From assembly GCA_964647625.1 (NCBI GenBank), contig CAZYHZ010000007.1:40474-104473 (forward strand): DNA of 64,000 nucleotides, in the 5' to 3' direction. This document shows positions 1 to 10,056 of this stretch, piece by piece. Positions within the stretch are counted from its first letter, which is position 1; every line of letters begins with the position of its first letter. This DNA comes from DASRJG01 sp964647625 (lineage in GTDB: Bacteria; Acidobacteriota; Polarisedimenticolia; Polarisedimenticolales; DASRJG01). The notes beneath the pieces were generated by a model, which saw nothing but the letters and a program-made list of their open reading frames with translations, did not search any database and was not told the DNA's origin. The position numbers and the translations under genes were made by a program.

Positions 1-1
1 G

Positions 2-553
2 TGGTACCAGTCCACGGACACCCCGGTCCGGCTCAACCCCCAGATCCCCGAGAGCGACGTGCGGAACACGCGCGTCGAGGCCGACCTGGGCATCTTCTTC
101 CGCCGGCGCGCCAATCTCTTCCTCGAGTACTACACGCGCCGGTACGAGGTCGACCAGACGTTCGACCTCCCGTCGTCGTGCTACGGCGCGTTCGTCGAGG
201 GGCGATTCTCGTGCGACCAGACCGGCTACACGGTCCAGGGGGGTATTCGTCTCGGCTCGACCGATCATCACGAGCTGTCGGCGCGCTACTCTTGGATCGA
301 CAACGACCACGATCTCGACCGCGACGAGCGCACCGAGGCCACGCTCAACTACGGGTACTACTTTTTCAAGCACACGATGCAGCTGTTCGCCTCGATCTCC
401 TACTACAAGATCGGGCTCAACGCGCAGGGCTCCTCGGGCTTCGCCGTCAAGCTCGCCAATACCGCCGCGAACTTCCTCGATGACACCGCGTTCCCTGGGA
501 TCAACGACGACAAGAACATCCTCGGGACCATCCAATTCCAGTGGGCCTTCTGA
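2..553 (+). CDS. Porin, C-terminal part (gene begins before the window)
   Basis: The reading frame is open from the first bases, so the start lies upstream and about 183 residues are visible. The segment has alternating aromatic and polar strands (HELSARYSW, EATLNYGYYF, MQLFASISYYK) and ends in a terminal Phe (QFQWAF), the usual outer-membrane barrel C-terminus read by the BAM machinery. The strand pattern resembles the end of the complete phosphate-type porin that follows (HELALRYAQ, QFTVQF), so the two are probably related porins. Its place ahead of the pst-pho genes suggests anion or phosphate uptake, which is inference. The lack of the N-terminus prevents a firmer family call. Confidence 0.75.
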   Translation, partial: WYQSTDTPVRLNPQIPESDVRNTRVEADLGIFFRRRANLFLEYYTRRYEVDQTFDLPSSCYGAFVEGRFSCDQTGYTVQGGIRLGSTDHHELSARYSWIDNDHDLDRDERTEATLNYGYYFFKHTMQLFASISYYKIGLNAQGSSGFAVKLANTAANFLDDTAFPGINDDKNILGTIQFQWAF

Positions 554-578
554 TCGCCGAGGGCGTTCCGCCGGGGAT

Positions 579-607
579 TTAACACGGAGTTAATACCGGC
601 GTTACAT
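579..607 (+). promoter_or_regulatory. Pho-box-like array of three 7-bp direct repeats
   Basis: TTAACAC (579-585), TTAATAC (590-596) and GTTACAT (601-607) are separated by 4-bp spacers, giving an exact 11-bp period. PhoB/PhoP-type regulators are known to bind 7-bp direct repeats with 4-bp spacing, and TTAACA-type repeats are known for PhoP. The array sits just upstream of a porin-pst-pho operon that encodes its own PhoB. Binding is inferred. Confidence 0.65.
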
Positions 608-608
608 G

Positions 609-622
609 CTGGCAAATGCCAG
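609..622. promoter_or_regulatory. 14-bp perfect palindrome just downstream of the Pho-box array
   Basis: CTGGCAAATGCCAG (arms CTGGCA/TGCCAG with AA between) begins two bases after the last Pho-box repeat and lies about 77 bp before the porin start. It could be an operator or part of the leader. No function is established. Confidence 0.35.
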
Positions 623-698
623 GCACTCGAATGGTCGCGCGGGCTCCGGCGGGACACGAGGGGTGACCGATCGCGAGCCGGCGGTAGACGGAGGCACC

Positions 699-1961
699 GT
701 GGGCTTTCTCAGGCGTAAGTGCATGGTTCTAGGGCTGATTCTCGGGGCGGCGCTCGCGGTCCCGGCGTTCGCGGCCGACGAGCCGAAGCCGGAGACGACG
801 ACAGACGAGTCGCAGGGCGGGGTGACGTTCAAGTCCGGTGACAACTCCCTCACGCTCGGAGCGTGGGGCCAGTTCCGGATGACCGTCGACGACAGGGACG
901 AGTACGACAGCGACACGGCGGGCTCCGGCGTCGGCCAAGCGGATGGGACGTCCGTCGCCTTCTCGGTCCACAAGGTTCGCCCCTACATGCAAGGAACGGT
1001 GTACAAGCCCTGGCTGAAGTACAAGTTCGAGTTCGAGATCGGGCCGCTCAAGACCGACGCGACCAACAACGTCAACAACGCCCGCGTCACGGACGCCTTC
1101 GTCGAGTTCGCGAAGCTCCCCGCCGCGACGCTTCGCGCCGGGCAGTACAAGGTGCCCTTCGGCCTCCAGGAACTGACGCCCGATTATCGCCAGGAATTCG
1201 TCGACCGGTCGATCGTCAATTCGAAGTTCGCGCCGAGCCGCGATATCGGGTTGATGCTCTACGGCGCCGCCTGGGAAAAGAAGTTCGGCTACCAGGTGGG
1301 TCTCTTCAACGGGTCGGGCCAGAACAATCCCCAGGAAGATCAGAAGCAGATGTACGCGGCGCGCGTGTGGATCGACCCGCTGGGCGAATACAAGATGTTC
1401 GAGTCCGCCAACGACGCGACGGCCAAGAACATCCTCCACATCGGCCTCGCCTATCGCGGCGGTGAGGTCGAGCGAGGCACGGCGACGGCCGGGGTCTTCG
1501 AAAACCCCGACAACGAAACCTCGGCCGATTTCGAGATCGCCTGGCGGTGGAGCCGCCTGTGGGCGATGGGCGAGTACTTCGTCCAGACCGACAAGCAGTC
1601 GAACCCGACGGCCGGGCCCGATGTCGATGCGCGCGGATTCCACACGCAGTTCGGCGTGATGGTCCAGCCGCAGCATCACGAGCTGGCCCTCCGGTACGCG
1701 CAGCTCGAGCCCGACAAGAACGTGGCGGATGCGAAGCAGCAGGAAACCCGCCTCGCCTACAGCTGGTACATCAAGAGCCACTTCCTGAAGCTTCAGACTG
1801 ACATCGGCGAGGTCACTTTCGGAAAGAACTTCTCAACGCTGTCCGCCCTGGCCCTCCGGAACGTCTCGCCGACGCTCGACGCGGGGAAGCGGCTCGTGAC
1901 GCTTCCGGGCACCGAGCTGAAGGACAAACAAGCGCGCGTTCAGTTCACCGTGCAATTCTGA
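699..1961 (+). CDS. Phosphate-selective porin (OprO/OprP-like)
   Basis: An outer-membrane barrel of about 420 residues. I chose the GTG at 699 because it has GGAGG just upstream and gives a compact signal peptide (n-region FLRRK, hydrophobic core, cleavage near AFAADE). A longer reading from ATG 606 would start inside the Pho-box array. The mature part begins with a typical porin O/P strand (KSGDNSLTLGAWGQFRMTVD), contains FGLQELTPDYRQEFVDRS, and ends in Phe (VQFTVQF). The family forms anion or phosphate channels in Pseudomonas and relatives. It lies 23 bp upstream of pstS, so it is likely the first full gene of the phosphate operon, supplying phosphate to the periplasmic binding protein. Confidence 0.85.
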   Translation: MGFLRRKCMVLGLILGAALAVPAFAADEPKPETTTDESQGGVTFKSGDNSLTLGAWGQFRMTVDDRDEYDSDTAGSGVGQADGTSVAFSVHKVRPYMQGTVYKPWLKYKFEFEIGPLKTDATNNVNNARVTDAFVEFAKLPAATLRAGQYKVPFGLQELTPDYRQEFVDRSIVNSKFAPSRDIGLMLYGAAWEKKFGYQVGLFNGSGQNNPQEDQKQMYAARVWIDPLGEYKMFESANDATAKNILHIGLAYRGGEVERGTATAGVFENPDNETSADFEIAWRWSRLWAMGEYFVQTDKQSNPTAGPDVDARGFHTQFGVMVQPQHHELALRYAQLEPDKNVADAKQQETRLAYSWYIKSHFLKLQTDIGEVTFGKNFSTLSALALRNVSPTLDAGKRLVTLPGTELKDKQARVQFTVQF

Positions 1962-1984
1962 TTTTTCGAGGAGAACTCACGACG

Positions 1985-2962
1985 ATGAAGCTCTCACACG
2001 CACTCGGGTTTTTCGCCCTGGCCGGGACGCTCGCGGCGCCGCTGCCGGCGTTCGCCGCCCCCGTCGAGGTCGAATCCACCATCAAGGGCTACACGCCCGC
2101 GACGAACGTCTCCGGAAACCTCAACGCGATCGGCTCCGACACGCTCAACAACTTGATGACGCTCTGGTCGGAGTCGTTCAAGAAGCAATACCCGAAGGTC
2201 AAGATCCAGATCGAGGGCAAAGGATCGACGACCGCGCCGCCGGCGCTGATCGCCGGGACGGCCCAGCTCGGGCCCATGAGCCGCCTGATGAAGCCCGAGG
2301 AGGTCGACGCGTTCGAGAAGCAGTACGGCTACAAGCCGACTCCGGTGCGCGTGGCCGTCGACGGGATCGCCGTCTACGTCAACAAGGACAATCCGCTCGA
2401 GCAGCTGACGATGCCGCAGGTCGACGCGATCTTCTCGAAGACGCGAAAGGGCGGGGCCTCCGAGGACATCATGACGTGGGGCCAGCTCGGGCTCACGGGT
2501 GCCTGGGCCCCGAAGCCGATCAGCCTCTACGGCCGCAACTCGGCGTCCGGCACGTACGGCTACTTCAAGGAGCACGCGCTCTACAAGGGCGATTACAAGG
2601 ACACGGTGAAGGAGCAGCCGGGAAGCGCCGCCGTGGTGCAAGGCGTCACGGCGGACAAATACGGCATCGGCTACAGCGGCGTCGGATACGTCACCTCGGA
2701 CGTGAAACCGCTCAAGCTCGCCGCGAAGGACGGCGGGGAGTACGTCGTGGACGAGGCGGCCAACGTTTACTCCGGCAAGTATCCCCTCGCCCGCTTCCTC
2801 TACATCTACGTCAACAAGGCCCCCGACAAGCCGCTTCCGCCCCTGGTCCGGGAGTTCCTCGCGTTCGTGCTGTCCAAGGACGGCCAGGAGATCGTGGTGA
2901 AGGACGGGTACCTGCCGCTTCTCGGCCAGCACGTCGCCGAAGAGCTGCCCAAGCTGAAGTGA
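1985..2962 (+). CDS. pstS: PstS, periplasmic phosphate-binding protein
   Basis: A 325-residue secreted solute-binding protein for high-affinity phosphate uptake. It has a clear signal peptide (KLSHALGFFALAGTL, cleavage near AFAA). Family motifs include IGSDTLNNLM near residue 50, the phosphate-loop-like GKGSTTAPPALIAGTAQLGP, and YGRNSASGTYGYFKEH in the middle. GAGGAG about 11 bp ahead of ATG serves as ribosome site. It is followed 7 bp later by pstC. Its length matches the family. Expression is probably under the upstream Pho-box-like array together with the porin. Confidence 0.96.
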   Translation: MKLSHALGFFALAGTLAAPLPAFAAPVEVESTIKGYTPATNVSGNLNAIGSDTLNNLMTLWSESFKKQYPKVKIQIEGKGSTTAPPALIAGTAQLGPMSRLMKPEEVDAFEKQYGYKPTPVRVAVDGIAVYVNKDNPLEQLTMPQVDAIFSKTRKGGASEDIMTWGQLGLTGAWAPKPISLYGRNSASGTYGYFKEHALYKGDYKDTVKEQPGSAAVVQGVTADKYGIGYSGVGYVTSDVKPLKLAAKDGGEYVVDEAANVYSGKYPLARFLYIYVNKAPDKPLPPLVREFLAFVLSKDGQEIVVKDGYLPLLGQHVAEELPKLK

Positions 2963-2969
2963 ACTTCGC

Positions 2970-5162
2970 ATGAGGGGGACGTCACCGCGCCGCCTGTTCG
3001 CTGACCGTGCGGCGCGATGGGTCGTCACGGCCGGGGGGCTCGCGATCATCGCGAGCATCCTCGGCATCCTCGTCTTCATCGTCCACGAGGTCGCGCCCCT
3101 CGCGATCCCCGCGCGGGTGACGGCCGGGCCGTCGCGGGATCTCCCCGGCCCTCCGGCGCTTGCGGTCCTCACGGATGAATACCGCGAGCTGATCGCGGCG
3201 CTCGGGGCGGACGGGCACGTCCGGGTCGTTCGCAGCGGCGGCGGCGAGACGATCGCCGACGTCGCGGTCGCGGCCGGCCCGCTCGACGCCGGCGCGGTAT
3301 CCGTCCCGCCGGGCTCGACCGCGTTCGTCGTCGCCGGCAAGGACGGCCGCGTCTTCGTCCAGCGCGTCGTCTTCTCCGCGTCGTTCGCGGCGGGACGCCG
3401 CACCTCCGTCGCGAATCTTCCACCGGCCGATGTCGTGACGGCGGATGCAAGTGGCCGGCCGATCGCGCACGCGACGGCCCAGATCGCGAGCGACGGCGAG
3501 AACCTCGTGGTCGCGGCCGCGCTCGCGGACGGCCGGGTCGCCGTCATCCGTCAAAGCGCGACGACGAATTCGATGACGGGCGAGGTGACGCGCTCGTCGT
3601 CCCGCGGCGAAGCAGGCCTGCCCGATGGCGTCTCGACGATGCTCGTCGACGTCGCCCAGACGAATCTCTACCTGGGACTGCGCGACGGCCGTATCGGGTG
3701 GCTGCGATTGAAGGACGACGGCAGCCCTTCCGATCTCATGCTGACCCCGCCGTCGAGGTCGCCCGTCACCGCGCTGACGCTCCTGATCGGCGATCGATCG
3801 CTCGTCGCGGGGCGGGACGACGGCTCGATCGAGGTCTGGTTCCCGCAACGGCGCGGAACCCTACGGGAGTGGACCCATGCACGGTCGTTTCCCTCGCTTC
3901 CGGGACCGGTGCGCTCGATGTCGCCGTCCCCGCGCGGCAAGGGATTCCTGGCGCTGTCTTCGGACGGGACGATCGCGTTGATGTACTCGACCTCCGAGCG
4001 GGTGCTGTGGACCGGCCGCTCGAAGGTTCCCGCGCCGACCTCGCTCGCGTACGCGCCCAAGGCCGACGGCGCGGTCGTCGCCGGCGGCGATCGCGCCGCA
4101 TCGCTGTCGATCCATGCCCCGCATCCCGAGGTCAGCCTCCGCGCCTTGTTCGGCAAGGTCTGGTACGAGGGCTATGAAACGCCGGAGTTCACCTGGCAGT
4201 CGTCGTCGGGCACGGAGGATTTCGAGCCGAAGCTCTCGCTGACCCCTCTGCTGTACGGCACGCTCAAGGGGACGATCTATTCCCTTCTCCTGGCGGTGCC
4301 CTTCGGGGTTCTCTCCGCGATGTACGCGTCGCAATTCCTCCATCCGTCGCTGCGGCGCGTCGTCAAGCCGGTCGTCGAGATCATGGCGTCGCTTCCGTCG
4401 GTGGTGCTGGGGTTCCTCGCCGGTCTGTGGCTGGCTCCCTTGCTCGAGCGCGTGCTGCCGGCGCTGGCGCTGATGGTCGTCGTCTTCCCGCTCGCCATCG
4501 TCGGAGCCGGATTGGCGTGGGAGCGGATCGTCCGGCGGCTCGGATGGGCCGCGCCGCCCGGGGCCGAGATGCTGTTCTTCGCGGTGGTGCTTGCGGCGGC
4601 AACCGCCGGGTGCGTCGCGCTCGACCCGTGGATCGAGCGGCACCTGCTCGGCGGTACGTTCCCGACCTGGCTCCTCCAGACGTTTGCGATCCGGTACGAC
4701 CAGAAAAACGCCATCGTCGTCGGCCTCGCGATGGGGTTTGCGGTCATCCCGATCATCTTCGCCATCGCCGAGGACGCGTTCTCGAACGTGCCGCGAAGCC
4801 TGATCTCGGGCTCGCTCGCGCTCGGGGCGTCGCGGTGGCAGACGGTCACCCGCGTCGTGCTCCCGACTGCGAGCCCCGGCATCTTCGCGGCGGTCATGGT
4901 CGGCTTCGGACGCGCGATCGGCGAGACGATGATCGTCCTCATGGCCACCGGCAACACGGCGATCATGGACGGAAGCCCATTCAACGGCTTTCGCACACTG
5001 TCCGCCAACATCGCGCAGGAGATCCCCGAAGCGCCCGCAGGAGGAACGCTCTACCGGACGATCTTTCTGGCTGCGCTGCTACTGTTCGTCCTGACGTTCG
5101 TGGTCAACACCGCCGCCGAGCTGGTACGGCAGCGGCTGCGCAGCAAGTACCAGTCCTTGTAG
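2970..5162 (+). CDS. pstC: PstC, phosphate ABC transporter permease with large extra N-terminal domain
   Basis: A 730-residue inner-membrane permease. The first membrane segment is at about residues 15-37. It is followed by about 380 soluble residues with WD/propeller-like spacing of short strands (e.g. RDGRIGWLRL, GRDDGSIEVW, LSSDGTIALMY), predicted periplasmic. The permease core starts near residue 425 (LLYGTLKGTIYSLLLAVP) and has the ABC-coupling EAA-type loop (SLALGASRWQTVTRVVLP). E. coli PstC is about 320 residues, but long PstC forms with an inserted periplasmic domain are known in Pseudomonas and other bacteria. It works with PstA and PstB. It ends 8 bp before pstA. Confidence 0.93.
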   Translation: MRGTSPRRLFADRAARWVVTAGGLAIIASILGILVFIVHEVAPLAIPARVTAGPSRDLPGPPALAVLTDEYRELIAALGADGHVRVVRSGGGETIADVAVAAGPLDAGAVSVPPGSTAFVVAGKDGRVFVQRVVFSASFAAGRRTSVANLPPADVVTADASGRPIAHATAQIASDGENLVVAAALADGRVAVIRQSATTNSMTGEVTRSSSRGEAGLPDGVSTMLVDVAQTNLYLGLRDGRIGWLRLKDDGSPSDLMLTPPSRSPVTALTLLIGDRSLVAGRDDGSIEVWFPQRRGTLREWTHARSFPSLPGPVRSMSPSPRGKGFLALSSDGTIALMYSTSERVLWTGRSKVPAPTSLAYAPKADGAVVAGGDRAASLSIHAPHPEVSLRALFGKVWYEGYETPEFTWQSSSGTEDFEPKLSLTPLLYGTLKGTIYSLLLAVPFGVLSAMYASQFLHPSLRRVVKPVVEIMASLPSVVLGFLAGLWLAPLLERVLPALALMVVVFPLAIVGAGLAWERIVRRLGWAAPPGAEMLFFAVVLAAATAGCVALDPWIERHLLGGTFPTWLLQTFAIRYDQKNAIVVGLAMGFAVIPIIFAIAEDAFSNVPRSLISGSLALGASRWQTVTRVVLPTASPGIFAAVMVGFGRAIGETMIVLMATGNTAIMDGSPFNGFRTLSANIAQEIPEAPAGGTLYRTIFLAALLLFVLTFVVNTAAELVRQRLRSKYQSL

Positions 5163-5170
5163 GACCGGCG

Positions 5171-6510
5171 ATGGCTCGAGCCCAACGACCTTCGGATTTC
5201 GCGGGACGCGCGATGACGTGGCTGACCGGAGGCACGCTTGCGATGAACCTCCTGCTGGTCGTGGGCCTTCTGGTGCTCCTGTTCTGGAACGGCGCCGGCG
5301 CGTTCTGGCCTCGCCCGGTCGTGCTCTTCAAGCTCGACGACGGGTCGGCGGTGATGGGCGAGATCCACGAGCGCGAGGTCGTCGTCGACGAGAACGGGAA
5401 ATCCGCCCCGGCGCCGAGGATCAAGATCAAGGTCGGCAATCGCGAGCTCGGCGGCGCCGACTTCCTCTGGGTCGAGGAGGCGCGCATCGTCTCCCGGTCC
5501 GCTCCGGCGGACGCGGTCGTCCTGGAGCGGCTCGAGTGGGGCAACTTCTACGGCCGCGCGGTCGACGTGTACGACGACGGAAGCTTGCTCGTCGAGACCG
5601 CGGACGGAACGCGCAAGGAAATCCCCGCGGGCACGATCGTGCGCACGGTCCGCCCGAACGCGCTTTCGCCCTGGGGAAAGCTCGCCGTATACGCCTCGCG
5701 CGTTCGGGAGTTCGTCTTCGACGACCCGCGGGAATCGAACACCGAAGGCGGCATTTTTCCCGCGATCTTCGGAACCGTGATGATGGTGTTCCTGATGTCC
5801 TTTGCGGTGATGCCGCTCGGCGTGCTGGCGGCGTTGTACCTGCGCGAGTATGCCCATCAGGGCCCGCTCGTCCGCATCGTGCGCATCGCCGTGAACAACC
5901 TGGCCGGTGTGCCTTCGATCGTGTTCGGCGTGTTCGGCCTGGGCTTTTTCGTCTATCTCGTCGGCGGATCGATCGACCGGCTGTTCTTCGCCGACAGCCT
6001 GCCGACGCCGACGTTCGGCACCGGCGGCATCCTCTGGGCCGCCCTCACGCTGGCGCTGCTGACGGTCCCGGTCGTCATCGTGGCGACCGAGGAGGGGCTC
6101 GCGGCGGTGCCGCGCGGCGTTCGCGAAGGCTCGCTCGCCCTGGGCGCGACCAAGCTCGAGACCATCGTCAAGGTCGTCCTCCCCGCGGCGGCACCGGGTA
6201 TCCTGACCGGCATGATCCTCGCGATGGCGCGCGCCGCGGGTGAGGTCGCACCGCTCATGATCGTCGGCATGGTCAAGCTCGCGCCCGCGCTGCCCGTCGA
6301 CGGCACGGCCCCGTTCGTCCACTTCGAGCGGAAGTTCATGCATCTCGGGTTCCACATCTACGACGTCGGCTTCCAATCGCCGAACGTCGAGGCGACGAAG
6401 CCGCTCGTGTTCGCGACGGCGCTCCTCCTGATCGCGATCGTGACGGTCGTCAACCTCGCCGCGATCCTGCTGCGGAACCGTCTGCGCCGCCGGTACGCCG
6501 GGAGCGCGCT

Positions 6511-6514
<4 letters not shown>
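5171..6514 (+). CDS. pstA: PstA, phosphate ABC transporter permease
   Basis: A 447-residue inner-membrane partner of PstC. I chose the ATG at 5171 because it lies just after pstC and gives a normal N-terminus with one membrane segment (LAMNLLLVVGLLVLLFW). About 150 soluble residues follow (KLDDGSAVMGEIHE to REFVFDDPRE), an insertion paralleling the one in PstC. The core then has several membrane segments and the coupling motif GSLALGATKLETIVKVVLP. The final 4 bases overlap the start of pstB (GTGA), which implies translational coupling. The core family is unambiguous, and the inserted domain has no assigned function here. Confidence 0.93.
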
Positions 6515-7272
<758 letters not shown>

Positions 7273-7283
7273 GCGGAGGAGTC

Positions 7284-7976
7284 ATGGAACGAACCCAGCG
7301 CCACTTCCAGGATCAGCTCGACCTGCTCTCGGAGAAGGTCCTCGTGATGGGCGGTTTGGTCGAGGAGACGATCGGAAACGTCGTGTCGGCCCTGGTCGGG
7401 CGCGACTCCGACCTCGCCCGGCAGGTGATCACCAACGACCACAACGTGGACCGTCTCGATCTCGAGATCGACCAGATCGGAATGGAGATCCTCGGCCTGC
7501 ACCAGCCCGTCGCGCGCGACCTCCGGTTCGTGATCACGGCCATGAAGATCACGAACGACCTCGAGCGCATCGCCGATCTCTGCACCAACGTCGCGGAGCG
7601 GGCGATCGAGCTGAACACCGAGCCCCAGCTCAAGCCGTTCATCGACATCCCGATGATGGCGCGGCGGGCGCAGCAGATGGTCCGTGGCGCCCTCGACGCG
7701 TTCGTGCAGCGCGACGCCGCGGCGGCGCGCGCGGTCATCTCGATGGACGACGAGCTCGACCGGAGGATGGAGCAGATCTTCCGCGAGCTGCTGTCCTACA
7801 TGATCGAGGATCCGAAGACCATCACGCGCGCGCTGCGCCTGATGTTCGTCGCCAAGTACTTCGAGCGCATGGGCGACCAGTCCACGAACATCGGCGAGCA
7901 GATCGTCTTCATGGCGGAAGGACGTGTGATCAAGCATCCCAAGCTGTCGACGGACGAAGGCGCGGAAACGGCGTGA
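7284..7976 (+). CDS. phoU: PhoU, phosphate signalling regulator
   Basis: A 230-residue all-helical cytoplasmic protein that links Pst transporter state to the PhoR/PhoB pair. ATG 7284 is preceded by a strong GGAGGAG. Two PhoU repeats are visible, each with the family's metal-binding signature. The first is KITNDLERIADLCTNVAERA (near residues 88-110) and the second is AKYFERMGDQSTNIGEQI (near 192-210). The preceding pstB ends 11 bp upstream. The last bases overlap the GTG of phoB, so transport and signalling genes are co-translated. Confidence 0.96.
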   Translation: MERTQRHFQDQLDLLSEKVLVMGGLVEETIGNVVSALVGRDSDLARQVITNDHNVDRLDLEIDQIGMEILGLHQPVARDLRFVITAMKITNDLERIADLCTNVAERAIELNTEPQLKPFIDIPMMARRAQQMVRGALDAFVQRDAAAARAVISMDDELDRRMEQIFRELLSYMIEDPKTITRALRLMFVAKYFERMGDQSTNIGEQIVFMAEGRVIKHPKLSTDEGAETA

Positions 7977-8665
7977 CGAAGCGCATCCTCGTCATCGAGG
8001 ACGATCCGGACATCGCCCTGTCGCTCCGGCTGAAGCTCGAGCGGGACGGTGGGTTCGAGGTCGAAACCGCCGAAGACGGCTCGGCGGGGCTTCGATCCGC
8101 CATCGCCCGGCCGCCCGCGCTCGTGCTGCTCGACGTGAACCTCCCGGGAATGGACGGATTCGAAGTGTGCCGGCACCTGCGAAAGGACGCGGCCACGGCC
8201 TCGACGCCGGTGATCATGCTGACGGCGCGCATCGGCGAGGACGACCGCGTCGTCGGGCTCGACCTCGGGGCCGACGACTACATCACGAAGCCCTTCTCGC
8301 CGAAGGAGGCCCTGGCCCGCATCCGCGCGGTGCTGCGGCGCGCGAACCGGGCGGAGGAGGGCCCGGACGCGATTGCCGACGGTCCCCTGCGCGTGGACGT
8401 CGCCGCGCGGCGCGCGTCGGTTTCGGGCCGCGACATCGGCCTGACGCGGAAGGAGTTCGACCTCCTGGTCGAGCTGATGCGCCAGCGCGGCCGCGTGCTC
8501 ACGCGCGAGCGGCTGCTCGAGACCGTCTGGGGTTACGACTACCCCGGCGAGACGCGCACCGTGGACGTTCACGTGCGCCGTCTCCGGCAGAAGCTGGGGC
8601 CTCCGGTCGACGAGCACGTCGAGACCGTCGTCGGCGTCGGCTATCGCTACTGGAGCGGGGCGTGA
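7973..8665 (+). CDS. phoB: PhoB-type response regulator (OmpR/PhoB family)
   Basis: A 230-residue two-domain regulator. The receiver has the acidic pair (EDD near residue 8), the phospho-acceptor Asp in LVLLDVNLPGMDGF, and Thr/Lys switch residues (MLTARI, DDYITKPFS). The C-terminal winged helix shows ELMRQRGRVLTRERLLETVW and RTVDVHVRRLRQKLG. The GTG start overlaps the phoU stop by 4 bp and the end overlaps phoR by 4 bp. Context (pst, phoU, phoR) supports PhoB rather than another family member. The Pho-box-like array at 579-607 is its likely target. Confidence 0.94.
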   Translation: MTKRILVIEDDPDIALSLRLKLERDGGFEVETAEDGSAGLRSAIARPPALVLLDVNLPGMDGFEVCRHLRKDAATASTPVIMLTARIGEDDRVVGLDLGADDYITKPFSPKEALARIRAVLRRANRAEEGPDAIADGPLRVDVAARRASVSGRDIGLTRKEFDLLVELMRQRGRVLTRERLLETVWGYDYPGETRTVDVHVRRLRQKLGPPVDEHVETVVGVGYRYWSGA

Positions 8666-10056
8666 CCGGAAAGCGGGGGCTGCTCGTGGCGCTGGCCGCC
8701 GTGACGTCGCTCGCCGTCGTGCTTCTGGCGTTCGGTGTGGTGAAGCTGATGGGCGTCGCGTCGCGCGAGCAATTCACGGGGATCACGACGTTCGCGTTCG
8801 CGCTGGTGCTGGGGGCAACCGCGCTCGTGCTTCCGTCCGCCGTGGGGTGGTTCGCGTATCGGTCGCTCGAGCGGGAAGTCGAGATCCTCGCGACGGAGAT
8901 CGACGTCACGCCCTCGGACGGCATGCGCCGCACGTTCGTCGGCTCGGACGACAGCGTCTCGGGGGCCCTGGCCTCCTCGGTGTCGCGGCTCGTCTCCGAG
9001 CTCTCTGCGCACGTCGAAGAGGGACGCCGCGGCAGCCGGCTGCTCCAGTCGGTGGTCGGCGCGATGAAAGAAGGAATGGTCGTGCTCGGGCCCGACCGGA
9101 AGATCCGCGTGGCCAACGACGCGTTCCGGCAGCTCTTCCGCACGCCGTTCGACCCCGAAGGGCGGCTCCTGGCCGAGGTCGTCCGGGACCCGGCCGTCTT
9201 CCGCGAGCTCGAAGCGGCGCTCGCGCCGGGAGGAGAGATCAGAGACGCCCTGATTCATCTTCCCGTTTCGGGGCGGTCGTTCGAGCTTCGCGTCTCGCCG
9301 CTTCCGACCGATGCCGCGGACGAGCCCAAAGGGCTTCTCATCCTCTTCTTCGACGTGACGCGGCTCGAAGCGCTCGAGCGCGTCCGCCGCGAGTTCGTCG
9401 CCGACGTTTCGCACGAGCTCCGGACGCCGCTCACGTCGATCAAGGCGTTCGTGGAGAACCTGATCGACGAGCGTCCGGACGACCCGGAGGAGAGCCTGCG
9501 CTACCTCGAGATCGTCAGGAAGCACGCCGACCGCATGGGCGCCCTGATCGACGACCTGACCGACCTATCGCTCATCGAAACGGGCGCGATATCGCTCGAC
9601 CTCAACGCCGTCGACGCGTCGGAAGCCGCCCGCGAGGTGGCGGCGCAGTTCGCCTTCCGCGCGCAGGCGGCCGGAGTCACGATCTCCGTCGACGTCCCCC
9701 CCGGCTTGACGCTGACCGCCGACCGGCGGCGCCTGGACCAGGTCCTGGTCAACCTCGTCGACAACGCGATCAAGTTCAACCGGCGGGGCGGGACGGTGCG
9801 CATCGGAGGCGGCATCACCGAGGGACGGCCGCGGATCACCGTGGCGGACACGGGCGCGGGAATCCCCGCGGACGCCCTCGATCAGGTCTTCCACCGCTTC
9901 TTCCGCGTGGACAAGGCACGCTCGCGCGAGCTGGGAGGCACGGGCCTGGGACTGGCGATCGTGAAGCACCTGATGCGGCTGCACGACGGTCAGGTGTCGG
10001 TCGCCTCCGAGCCCGGTACGGGCTCGACGTTCACGCTGGAATTCCCGCCCGGCTAG
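8662..10056 (+). CDS. phoR: PhoR-type sensor histidine kinase
   Basis: A 464-residue membrane kinase. GTG 8662 overlaps the phoB stop. Two membrane segments lie in the first 70 residues (LLVALAAVTSLAVVLLAFGV and a second near TFAFALVLGATALVLPSAV) with almost no periplasmic loop, as in PhoR proteins that sense through Pst/PhoU. A HAMP-like stretch and a PAS-like domain (MVVLGPDRKIRVANDAFRQL) follow. The phospho-acceptor His is in FVADVSHELRTPLTSIKAF. ATP-binding N, G1 and G2 boxes are present (LVDNAIKFN, VADTGAGIP, GGTGLGLAIVKHL). Its last 4 bases overlap the end of the opposing isomerase gene. Confidence 0.93.
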   Translation: MTGKRGLLVALAAVTSLAVVLLAFGVVKLMGVASREQFTGITTFAFALVLGATALVLPSAVGWFAYRSLEREVEILATEIDVTPSDGMRRTFVGSDDSVSGALASSVSRLVSELSAHVEEGRRGSRLLQSVVGAMKEGMVVLGPDRKIRVANDAFRQLFRTPFDPEGRLLAEVVRDPAVFRELEAALAPGGEIRDALIHLPVSGRSFELRVSPLPTDAADEPKGLLILFFDVTRLEALERVRREFVADVSHELRTPLTSIKAFVENLIDERPDDPEESLRYLEIVRKHADRMGALIDDLTDLSLIETGAISLDLNAVDASEAAREVAAQFAFRAQAAGVTISVDVPPGLTLTADRRRLDQVLVNLVDNAIKFNRRGGTVRIGGGITEGRPRITVADTGAGIPADALDQVFHRFFRVDKARSRELGGTGLGLAIVKHLMRLHDGQVSVASEPGTGSTFTLEFPPG

